Source: Mytilus trossulus | Taxonomy: Eukaryota > Mollusca > Bivalvia > Mytilida > Mytilidae | Direction of reading: 5' to 3' | Assembly (NCBI RefSeq): GCF_036588685.1 | Contig: NC_086382.1 | Coordinates: 2,021,001-2,085,000 of the forward strand | Length of the DNA: 64,000 nt | In this document: piece by piece, positions 1 through 10,242 of the stretch | Position numbering within the stretch: position 1 is the stretch's first letter | How the letters are laid out: every line of letters starts with the position of its first letter | The notes under the pieces: generated by a model | What the model was told of the DNA's origin: nothing | Seen by the model: the letters and a program-made list of their open reading frames with translations, nothing else | Database searches by the model: none | Program-made: the position numbers and the translations under genes

Positions 1-704
1 TATAGGGAGGTCGTAAATAAAAAAGGATATTTTCTTAAACTTTGCATTGTTGATTACTACATTATGTTTATAACAAAAATATAAAGAAAAAGTTAGGTGT
101 ACCCATTACCGGTAATCTGATATGTACTGGGAGTAATGCAACTTCATATTAAATAGCATTGATATATCACATGAATTTTATGTCAATAGATATAGAAAGA
201 TGTGGTGTGAGTGCCAATGAGACAACTCTCCATCCAAGTAACAATTTAAAAAGTAAACCATTATAGGTTAAAGTACGGCCTTCAACACGGAGCCTTGGCT
301 CACACCGAACAACAAGCTATGAAGGGCCCCAAAATTACTAGTGTAAAACCATTCAAACGGGAAAACCACGGTCTAATCTATATAAACAAAATCAATTTAA
401 GCAGAAAACTCAGTTCCAAAGGTTGAACCTAAATCTAGGATGTAAGTTCTTAAAAAAGTCGTCCAACTAATATGTGCTGATATTAATGCAACTTTGTATC
501 AAATACTTATGATCTATCACAAGTAGCTCTTATCAAACTAACAAAACAGACAACTGAACAATTGCTTCGTCGTAGACGAATGTGTGCAAAAACAACCACA
601 AAAGTATTGTCAAAACGAATCCATATGACGACTGAAATAAGGGCGAACTCACCGGCATAAAATACTTCAGGTTTGCAACAATGAGGTACATGTACACCAC
701 TTAT
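1..704. repeat. Dispersed repeat forming the left flank of the 705-4679 insertion
   Basis: This stretch resembles 23735-24045, which suggests a repeat family with two copies in the window. Shared landmarks are the AACTTTGCA region near 40 and 23750, the GTACCC/GGTAC region near 100 and 23805, the CCATATGACGACTGAAAT region near 622 (CCATGTGACGACTGAAAT near 23969), and the GTACATGTACAC stretch just before the insertion. Positions 125-175 and 475-530 also resemble each other and flank another repeat at about 196-440, as if that repeat landed in a local duplication. I see no gene here; the short open frame at 507-746 runs into the inverted repeat. Confidence 0.6.
196..440 (+). repeat. Dispersed mussel repeat, GATGTGG...CCAATGAGACAAC family
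   Basis: It carries the landmarks of a family found many times in this window: AGATGTGGTGTGAGTGCCAA, then CAATGAGACAACTCTCCATC, a TACGGCCTTCAACAC stretch, CTTGGCTCAC and finally GTAAAACCATTCAAA. The closest relative is 16070-16250. It has no open frame and is probably a short non-autonomous element. Confidence 0.8.
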
Positions 705-1085
705 TACTGGGGTAAAGCTGATGACCGTAACTGCATTCACAGTCATCCCAAGATGTCGGACGAAAAATTAGGTCAGTATTGTTATTGTATGTTAAGGTGT
801 TTCTACATCATTTTCTTTACAAAGCATACATTGGTACGATAAAAATTTATAAAAGATTCACACGGAAGTCACAAATCTCTACCGAGGAACGTGTATAAAA
901 CGGGAATTTGGATTTGAAAAATTCGCTAAGATGACCGTAAATCATCTTTAAAATATTTTCAAGATGACCGTAACATATAATAAGGATGACCGTGATTGTT
1001 AAAATGATGACCGTAATTTCGGAAGGATGACCGTAATTTATAAAGGATGACCGTACCTTTCATAGTATAACCGTCATTTCTTAGA
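705..1085 (+). repeat. Left terminal inverted repeat with subterminal GGATGACCGTAA array
   Basis: This is the inverted counterpart of 4299-4679. The outer 230 bp match closely, including the CCCAAGATGTCGG, TACCGAGGAACGTGTATAAA and GGGAATTTGGATTTGAAAAA landmarks. The inner part, about 925-1080, repeats the motif GATGACCGTAA at spacings of roughly 20-30 bp. Such clusters are often transposase-binding sites; that role is an inference. Confidence 0.85.
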
Positions 1086-1099
1086 AAATCCGTATTTGT

Positions 1100-4080
1100 A
1101 TTACCTTTTTTGTATCAAATAATTAATCGTGTTGGTGAAAGACGTATTTATAAGACAACATTAGTTTAAACAATATTTATTCAGATAATTCATCATGATA
1201 CGATATTATACAAAGGAAATAATATTCAGGATTCAGAAACAAGCAATTTTCTTTTACAAATCTGTCTCCTTTACAAAAATAATTCACTTATTGAACAATA
1301 CAAAACTATAAATACTGGAACGCTCTGTACTAAATATATGAATAAGAAGGTGACAGAAAAAAAAAGAAGAACAATTTAATGAGAAAAAAAACGAAGAAAA
1401 ATAAACATGAATTATTGTAATGTATACAGTGTGACATGCTTTGGTTCCTATTGAGTGATGAAACATTAACATCAAGGGTTAAAACGTTTACTTTTAATAA
1501 TATATGTCTGCACCAAACTAAATAAAAGACTATTTTGCTTATCTGAGAGTACCGTTGATCCAAAAAGCAAAGTTTTTGTGTTAACTTGGACAGGAAGAAC
1601 TGAAACAGAATCGAATAGTTCTTTTCTTAAATTAGTATATATAGGACAAGATAATCGGAAGTGAGAATTTGTTTCTACATCACCACAACGACAATTTGGA
1701 GAGTCTACTAAGTTACGAAGGAAAAGGTGAGAATTCATTGAACTTGAATCCATTCTTAAGCCAGCATGAAGAATTTGAGCAAAACGATGTCCTATATAAT
1801 AATACGCTGGGATCTTACTATTTTGGGTACTTATTTGTTTTTTGAATAATGATAAAGATTCACATTTTCTTATGTTTAAGTTAAGAGTGTCCCATAGTTT
1901 TGTTGTTGCAGGGATGAAATATTCAGAATATAAACGGGTCCGTGTGTTGACTTGTGAAATATTATTTCTCTGTCTTGTATTATGATCATGCCTACTGCCT
2001 ACTGAATCAGGCAATAAGTCTCTTAAATAATCTGGAGTTTTATTATTCAAAATTTTGTGATAATGAGTTAGTCTGTGATTGCGTCGTCTTTCAGATAATT
2101 TTTCCCATCGAGTTTCAACATATAAATTGTTTATACTGGTAAGTTTAGTACCCCCGCGTCAAGCTGAATACTTTCAAGTTTAGCAATCAAATTCTGATTT
2201 TGAGAGTCCCAAACGACATCGGCATATTCAAGAATTGGGCGATTTTTTTCAAGTCAAAATCTATCAAGAACATTTTTCATTTTATTCATTATATTTATTC
2301 TTTTGTAAGATTTAGAAACTATATATTCAATATGGTCGTTCCAGGATCCGTTGTTAGAAAAAAAGACACCTAGATGTTTGTGTTTACTTACTGTTTATAG
2401 CTTTTGGGTGTTCATATTTAATGGAGGATGAAGGTGTCTATTTATTTATTTTTTTTGAAATTATCATACTTTCAGTTTTTTTGGGCATTAAAATTAACAA
2501 GCCATTTTTTTGACCAATTATAAATCTTATCTAGATCGTCATTTAAAATTTTAGCTGTTTCTGTTGGATTGTCAACCATAATATATAATGAAGTGTCATC
2601 TGCGAATAGCTTAATTTGTGCTTGAATGTCTTCTACAATATCGTTTATAAATATAAAAAAGAGAGGGCCTATAATGGACCCTTGTGGGACGCCTGCATTT
2701 ACAGGTAACCATTCGGAACTTGAACCGTTAATAACTACCCGCTGGACTCTATTTGTAAGATAATTTTCAAACCACCTTAGTAATAAACCCGGTATGCCCG
2801 CTTGTTGAAGTTTAAATAGCAGTCCCTTATGCCAGACTCGATCAAACGCTTTTATACTTATATCACAGAATACTACCCTTATTTCTTTACCGCTATCTAA
2901 AGCTTCCCAAAATCATTCGAAATGTTAATTAATTGATTAACTGCTGAATCCCCCCCGGGTAAAGCCCGACTGATTGTTCGTTAAAATATTATTGCGCATA
3001 AAGTGATTGTAAACATGTTTATATACACATCGTTCCATACACTTTGATATTACACTCAACAAGGAAATAAGTCTATAGTTTTTAACGTCATTCGGTTTAC
3101 TATTTTTATAAACTGGGGTAACATTTGCTCTTTTCCATTGATCTGGAAAAGTAGACGTACTTTAATAACGATAAGTTAAATAGTTTACATAGTGGATACT
3201 TTAAAACAGAAGATGCTTCTTTGAACAATTTGGGACTTATGAGGTCTGGGCCAGAAGCTTTTGTGGGATTAACAATTTTCAATATATCTTCAACTTCAGT
3301 AACAGTAAGTTCTATATTACTAATGTCATCACTAATATTAGGAAGTTCTTCGGGTAACACAGCACTTGAATCATCAATATTTGACTGGAAAGAAAAAAAT
3401 CGATTACATTCATTTGCCTTTTCGATTTCATCAAATATTAAGTTGTTAATATTAACCATTAATGGGGGTACACTTGCGTCGTTTGTTTTTAATCCGGAAA
3501 TTTTATTAACCGTTTTCCGCCAGTTAGTAGTGGACGGGTTACTGTTCGTGATTTTTTTAATTAAATAGTTGTTATAATCATCCTTCGATTTTCTTATTAA
3601 ACTAGTTACTTCATTTCCTATTTTCTTAAATTTTGATCACTCTGATGGGTTATTATATTTTTTAGCCTTTCTCTGGATTCAATTTTTTTTTCCTTATCTT
3701 TTTTTAACATCATTTGTTAGCCATGGAGATTCATTTTTGCGAACAGTTATTATTTTATTTGGAATACAATTTTCAGCAGCTTCTATGATAGTTTTTGTTA
3801 TTTCGGTTGTAAATTGTTCAACGTTATTTAAGTTAATTACGGAATCCCAATTTTTTTCAGATAAAATGTTACGATATCTGTCATAGTCTCCTCGATCATA
3901 TAGCCAAATTTTCCGCTTAAAAGTTTTTTGACGACATTTTGGAAAGTTCAAAAGACTAATTAAAGGACAGTGAAAACGTATTTGGTCTAAGAAAGGTGGC
4001 CCGACTCCACAGTAATTTATTATGTGAGCACCATTTGTTATAAAAAGGTCTAACAATGATGACGACAATTCAGTAAAATG
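1100..4080 (-). pseudogene. Decayed non-LTR retrotransposon (end of endonuclease plus reverse transcriptase)
   Basis: Read on the minus strand, 4068-3694 encodes the end of an apurinic-type endonuclease domain (an FHCPL version of the SDHxP motif) and the linker to the polymerase. 3459-3106 gives the reverse-transcriptase fingers (a KASGPD motif). A frame around 2695-2678 reads GVPQGS, and 2606-2595 reads FADD, the catalytic palm motif. 2050-1472 gives the C-terminal part with the pattern FIPATTKLWDTL typical of Jockey/CR1-like elements. The parts lie in different frames with stops, so the copy is dead and 5'-truncated. It fills the interior of the 705-4679 inverted-repeat element. Confidence 0.85.
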
Positions 4081-4298
4081 AGTTGGTTAATTCATCATTT
4101 GAGTAAGACTAAATTGGCTTAACAAAGGTGTAATTTTGGGAGACAACATTAGCCTAAAGGTAGACAAAAATAAGACGTGCTTCAAATACATGGTTCGTCA
4201 TATGTAGCAACCAACTACAAGCCAAATAGTTAAAAAGAACTAACCGAGCCCCTATTGCGACAAACTCAACAAAAAACAATGCATACAAATATAAATGT

Positions 4299-4679
4299 TT
4301 CTTTCAATTGACGGTCATCCTTTTGAATTTAGTCATTCTTTATAAATTACGGTCATCCTTAACAATTTACAGTCATCTTTTAACCAATTACGGTCAGCCT
4401 TGTTATGAATCGCTAATCCTGTTACGGTCATCTCATATACGATTTACGGTCATCCTCGCGAATTTTTCAAATCCAAATTCCCGTTTTATACACGTTCCTC
4501 GGTAGAGATTTGTGACTTCTGTGTGAATCTTTTATATATTTACATCGTATCAAAGTATGCTTTGTAAAGAAAATGATGTAGAAACACCTTAACAGACAAT
4601 AAAAATACTGACCTAATTTTTCATCCGACATCTTGGGATGACCGTGAATGCAGTTACGGTCATCAGCTTTACCCCAGTG
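4299..4679 (-). repeat. Right terminal inverted repeat with subterminal array
   Basis: This is the reverse complement of 705-1085. The TTACGGTCATCC motif recurs about six times between 4308 and 4460, and the outer end reads GCTTTACCCCAGT before the ACTTAT target copy. The open frames across it are incidental. Confidence 0.85.
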
Positions 4680-4734
4680 ACTTATGCATGGCCCCATTGC
4701 TTTCTAAGTTAAATTCCTCAATGGCAAGCTTGAA

Positions 4735-6045
4735 AGCTACTACATTTGTGTTTCAATACGGGAATAACGGTCTGCATCTTTTGTTTTTATTCTTCATACA
4801 TGACTTACTTAAGGACATACATATTGATATGAGGAATGATGCCATTACTGTGTATAATATTCTTATATATCTCATTCTTTTGTTTGGAAAATCAATTGTA
4901 ACAAGATCTTTAAGATAAATTATTGAAATATTGTAAAAAGGGAAACATTGATGATTGTTTTATCTACGACAATAAAGACCTACAAATAGTAAATTCTTAT
5001 ATATATCTTGGTATGTTGTTTCATTTTAATGGAAAATTCGTACAGACCCAGATACGTGTGTCTCAAATGGGTTAACGAGCTTTATCGTCATTATCAAAGC
5101 CAGTCTAAGATTTGTACTTGTCAAATAAGACACAACTTGATCTATTTGACAGTATGGTGGCGTTTGTTCCTAATTATGCTCCGGAAATGTGGGGTTTCAA
5201 TCGAGATTATTCACAATCATTTTTCTTGTCGATACATCTTAAAAGTTGGCAAACTGCGCCCAGTTGTTTCTTTTATAGAGCATTGGGCAATTTTCCTAAT
5301 ATGCATGTTACGAGAGAATTTATAATTTCTAAATCTGGTTAAATATTTGAACATACAAAACACCAATTGTTTATGATGATTATAAATTGTTACTTGAAGA
5401 TGCCAATAATGGCAAAACAAACTGGGCTTCTAATGTACAGGACTTATTATTTAATAGTAGTCTAAATTAAATATGGTATCAACGATCAGAAATACATATT
5501 ATTAAATATATTGATGCCATTAATAATAGAATTAAAGATCAGTATATACAAAGCGGGTTAACATCTGTAAAAAGAAGCGAGAAACTTAATATTTATAAGA
5601 ATAAAAGTTAGAATTTAGGCTTGAACATCATTCAGATTAATGTTATAATTCCAACTTTTTAAATAAATTGCATAGTGGTGCACTGAAGCTGAACACTGAA
5701 AGAAGAAGATATACTGATTTTGCTAGAGAATAACGTTTATGCAAATGTTGTTATATGCAGTGCGTTGAAAACGAATACCACTTTTTATTAGTATGCTCTG
5801 CCTTTAGATCAATTAGGCCTAATTATTTGCAAACATTCTATTTTTCTTGACTAAACATTACTAATTTACATAAAATCTGCAAGGTCAATCAGATCACATA
5901 TTTTTAATTAATGTTTTTTGGTTTTTTTCATAGTTTTTTTTATGTAATGGTCTCTGCTGTTTATTATTTGTCATGTTGTAAATACATTGTCGTTGCTATA
6001 GCGTATATAATGCGTTTTGCAATAAAGCATTCATTCATTCAATTG
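4735..6045 (+). pseudogene. Decayed non-LTR retrotransposon, 3' half
   Basis: From about 4770 the plus strand encodes LFLFFIHDL, the usual LFxLFINDL segment ahead of the catalytic motif. At the place where FADD should stand the frame reads LFGKS, so the palm is lost. After 4990 comes YLGMLFHFNGKF, and about 5145-5215 gives LFDSMVAFVPNYAPEMWGF, which matches the conserved thumb pattern of RTE/CR1-like elements. Stops and shifts break the rest. The end has an AATAAA at about 6020 followed by a short ATTC repeat, a typical 3' tail. It directly abuts the flank of the 705-4679 element. Confidence 0.75.
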
Positions 6046-6905
6046 TGATATGTGCGAACGTAGGTTCGAAAGAAATAGTATTGGATTTAAGATCTTATTT
6101 AATTATTTGCTTTGTCGTATGCAAATCAATTACTGTGTACATGATAATCTAATTTCAATCTCTAAACTCTCACGGTTGCTCCCCTTCTAACTCTTTCATA
6201 TTAAACACCATTTGTAAGTTATGTTCTAAACTGACAGTAATATGCCAACAGCTTATGTATTTGAGAGAAAATAATATAATTACTCTGTTACAGATCTGAC
6301 AATATGCAAATATAAACTGCTTATGTTTTTATTAATTAGAAATAAAAATTGCAAGTCTTTGTTTGTTATCAGGAAACGACCTTGAAATCGTCGAATAAAT
6401 CTGAAATATTAGGAATTGAGAAACAATTATCATATCATGTAGGGGATGCAATTCCATAGAACATGTATTTGTAATGGGCAAATTATTAAACAACGATTTT
6501 TAAAGCCTTATTGATATATACAAATTCCAAAGCAATAGTAGCTTACCTAAGTACAAATTCCTTAAATTCACGAAGAAGAAACAAATCAAAATAAAATGTA
6601 AACACAGTAGGAATCGCATTTTGTTTTCAAACAGTTCGATTTAAATGTAAATCAGAGTCTCATGTTTCTTTTCTGCAGTTCCGTTTTGTAAAAAATAAAT
6701 TAAAGCACTTATCGAATCCATTCTATTTCCAATACTATCTAGACCGTTTGTTTTTCGTTGTTGCCCGTGTTTTTTGGATAGTCTGATTTTCCTGTTAAGT
6801 CGCGTTTATGTGTAGGTATATTAGTGTGGTCAATTTTGCTGTCAAGTATTTTTGTTAATTCTCACTGGCATTTTTTTTTCTATCAAACTTATTTCGTTTT
6901 TTCAA
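6046..6905. other. 3' flank of the LDLa gene; no other gene seen
   Basis: This is AT-rich sequence with stops in all frames. It should contain the 3' untranslated region of the minus-strand gene ending at 6906. A minus-strand AATAAA can be read at 6333-6328, about 570 bases past the stop codon; its use is a guess. Confidence 0.4.
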
Positions 6906-7030
6906 TTATCCACTACTTCTGCATCTTTCTTCACTTGAAACGTCATATTCTGCGTTTCCGTGACAATATAAGTCATTCACACACGTGACTGTTCCGGGAC
7001 AATTGAACAACCCCTCAAAGCATTTGTAAT
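6906..7030 (-). CDS. LDLa gene exon 6: degenerate LDLa repeat 5 and stop
   Basis: It encodes [16 protein letters not shown] and NDLYC, then [14 protein letters not shown], ending RSSG and TAA. The spacing is that of LDLa, but the fifth cysteine is replaced by tyrosine and the acidic motif is lost, so it probably does not bind calcium in the usual way. The acceptor TTATGTTTAG and the phase fit exon 5. Confidence 0.75.
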
Positions 7031-10000
7031 CTAAACATAAAACAAAAAGAGTGGACTTTCCCTATAGCAATATTTTAAAATACTTGCAATCCAAAAATAA
7101 AACCACACACATCTTTTTAAAAATGTCCTTATATCTTCCCTATATAAATGTGAAATGATTGCCAATGAGACAACTATCCAACAGAGTTTAAATGGCGAAG
7201 ATAAAAGCATTTATAGATCATCGTACGGCCTCCAATACTTTATATTGTATAGTCACCTATATATGAATAGCCCCGACACAATAAAGTCAAACAATTCAAG
7301 AGAACACTAACTATTTAATTTATACAATACAATTACATTTTACGAAAAATATGTATGACATACATGAACCAACGACAATTGAACGACGACCAATGAATTA
7401 CGGGCACATATTTATATTCGTAGTAAATCAGTCAGTGTGTCTATAATTGTTAACTCAAAAAGTATATTCAAGATTTTTGGGAGAAGTTGGTTGAAGTGTA
7501 CATTTTTCATATATAAAGGCAACTTATAGCCATTATTAAAACTTTCATTAAACTTGTATTATCATTACAAAGGCGTAGCTCTTTAAATTTGGTCGTTTTC
7601 GATCACAAAAATAAATGAAATTTATCACAACATAGCTGCAGTATCTTGTTAAACATGAAGCCTACAATTGTAAATTTACCCTCACAATAGTTCGTTTGGT
7701 GTACTAGATGGCTACAAAAACAAAACAACAATGACCGTTCTGTGCAACTAGTGAACAATAATATAATATATCAATTATTGTATCCTCTTTTAATTTCTAT
7801 TCCACTTACCTATGCAGAAGTTTTCTATTTCGTCCGATCCATCGGTGCAGTCTGTTGAACCATTACACATTAAACTTTCAGGAATACAGATTCCATTTTT
7901 ACATTTGGCAAATCCTTTTCCACATTTGTATTCTGACAATCAAAAAAATCAAAGTGCGTGAACATGTTGAATGCCAGCTATTTTGTTTATATTGTTCTCA
8001 TTTTTCCACTTAATCATTCAATTTTTTTTTCTCTAGCAAACTGGGTGCTTAATAAAAAAAAACATGTCATCAACGATATTTAGATCGTTTGTCATTTAAA
8101 CAATAACCACTACAATTGATTATGTTTCGTAGTTTTTTTTAGTGTTTTAAACATATTAGTATAATTTTCGAAGTTTTCCGATTTTATTGTTAAAAGAAGA
8201 TGTTAAAACTTGTTGTTATTATATACTGATGTGTACCATTTCAAGCAAGTAAGTTTGACACGATTTATTATGATTCTTCCTATTAAAGATAAAATGTAAC
8301 TTTATCCAAATAAATGTAATAATGTATTCAACTTATGCATTTTGTTGTAGCGTATTTACCTGACGATATTGGTATATGGGTATTTAGTCGGATCTTAAGA
8401 GGAAGTCGTGATAATTTTAAAAAAATCGACAGATACAAATAATAAACAATGTCAAATATTCATACTTTAATTAGATCTGTATTTTGGTACGTTAATGCAA
8501 GCATACGCTCTTTATCGCGTCTTATACTACTAGAGGCAATTAATCTTTAACGACTATATTGTATTATTGTGTAAACACGTTAATTATAAGCTATGAAAGT
8601 CAAGTGATTCGAGCATTTTTCTGAGAACTAGTAAGTTTTAAAACATATTCAAACAAATATTCTTTACTGTGGGTTTGCATTCGTTAGCTCTCACTGTCCT
8701 ATATATTAACAATTTTTTGTTATAATATTGATAATTTAGAATCTTCATTGAAGGTGGAGCATTATTGTGGGTTAATTAATTCTATTGATTTGTCATTTGT
8801 GTGCAAGAGTGACATTCCAATACAAAAAAGTCAATTGAAGCTATATGTGTATTATCTCCCTTGAACAGGTTCATAATTTTATTTTTGGCTATAGTTATTT
8901 GATTAAATTTTATATTATTACAAAATTTATAAATTCAATAGATTTCATCGTAATGCTATTGGTTTATAAAAGACATTCATTTATAAATTTAATTTTATTA
9001 ATTTGTTTTGAAACGTTTCATGATTATTTACCAATTTAAAACAACTTTTCATATTTTTTAAAATATCATTCAGTTACATTCAAAAACGAAACACAACGAT
9101 CAATCACTTAACAAGAGACAACTGTAGTCATTCATCTGTCAAGGATACACAATTGTAAGTTGAAATATGCGACAGTGATTTCTTGGAAACTGAATGGTTT
9201 TTTTTGCACCTATTTCATGTAAAAAAGCATAAAAACATATATTTTAGAACCCATGTAGACTTACGGTTTTTGAGTTACCCCAACATATCACTTATGTCAA
9301 ATGCAAAAAAGGAAATAACCCTTAGTACATGTAACCGAATCGCTTCAGTCTAAATTTATCAAATCATCTTGAGAAGAAACAAAAATATTTTGAAGAGTTT
9401 AAGCGACTTTTTATCACTTCTTTTGAGTAAAAACAAGAATAACAAGAAAAATAGTAAATTCGACATGTAAAAGTGTTTGGTTAAAAAGGTTGAGTTTCAA
9501 AGACGCAATAATTGTTTCATATCATATCGAACTCTTGTCGCCATGTTGCAAAACAAAAGAGCCATGTCATAAACGAAATTGGCGAAGAAAAGGTGATTAG
9601 AAGACATCAAAAACCTTTCAAAGAAAAGGTGGAAAACCATATAACATGACATATTTGGAAATCAAAAAAAAAGAAATTTCATTAGATGTTTCGTCAACAG
9701 ATATTAATTAATCATTTTATATGGATAACTTAAAGTTTCCTACCATAATGTTGATTTCATGATTTTTTATATGTGAAGGATTAAGATGATATCTTTTAAA
9801 AATCTAAAGAAGTTTTTCTAATTACGTTTTTTAACATTATTGGTAAAAATAATACGGAGTATAGACTAAAGCACCAAGCGCAAATGAAAAAAAAAATAAC
9901 CAAAAAACAGAAGCAAATCACATTGACATATCAACATTGAGTAAACAGTCTCTTCTCACTGTAAGTAATAAAGTATTGATAACGTATTTCCAAAAGGGGT

Positions 10001-10209
10001 AAATTATGTACTTCAGCATGTATGCTTACTTTGACAATAGTCCTCTGATTCGTCAGATCCATCATCACACTGAGCAGCATCTCCGACACACATTGAATGT
10101 CTATGGATGCACTGTAATCCATCTTGGCATTTAACTTTTGTTTGAGGACATTGATATTCTGAAGGCAAAAGAGAGAAATGATAAAAAAATCTCTCTCTGT
10201 CTCTCTCTG

Positions 10210-10242
<33 letters not shown>

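Larger units (their letters stand above)
705..4679. mobile_element. 4-kb element with long terminal inverted repeats and a 6-bp target duplication
   Basis: The ends are near-identical inverted repeats of roughly 380 bp beginning ACTGGGGTAAAGCTGATGAC. The 6-bp sequence ACTTAT stands directly outside both ends (699-704 and 4680-4685), as expected of a target-site duplication. A related sequence at 24032-24070 runs straight through the same place without the insertion, an empty-site paralogue. The inner part of each inverted repeat holds about six copies of a GGATGACCGTAA motif. No transposase is visible; the middle is filled by a decayed non-LTR retrotransposon. A 6-bp duplication occurs in several DNA transposon groups (Polinton/Maverick is one), so the superfamily is left open. 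Confidence 0.8.

Noticed and set aside
4467..4697. Open frame of 76 residues near the end of the first element
   Set aside because: It lies wholly within the terminal inverted repeat and has a non-coding counterpart at the other end.
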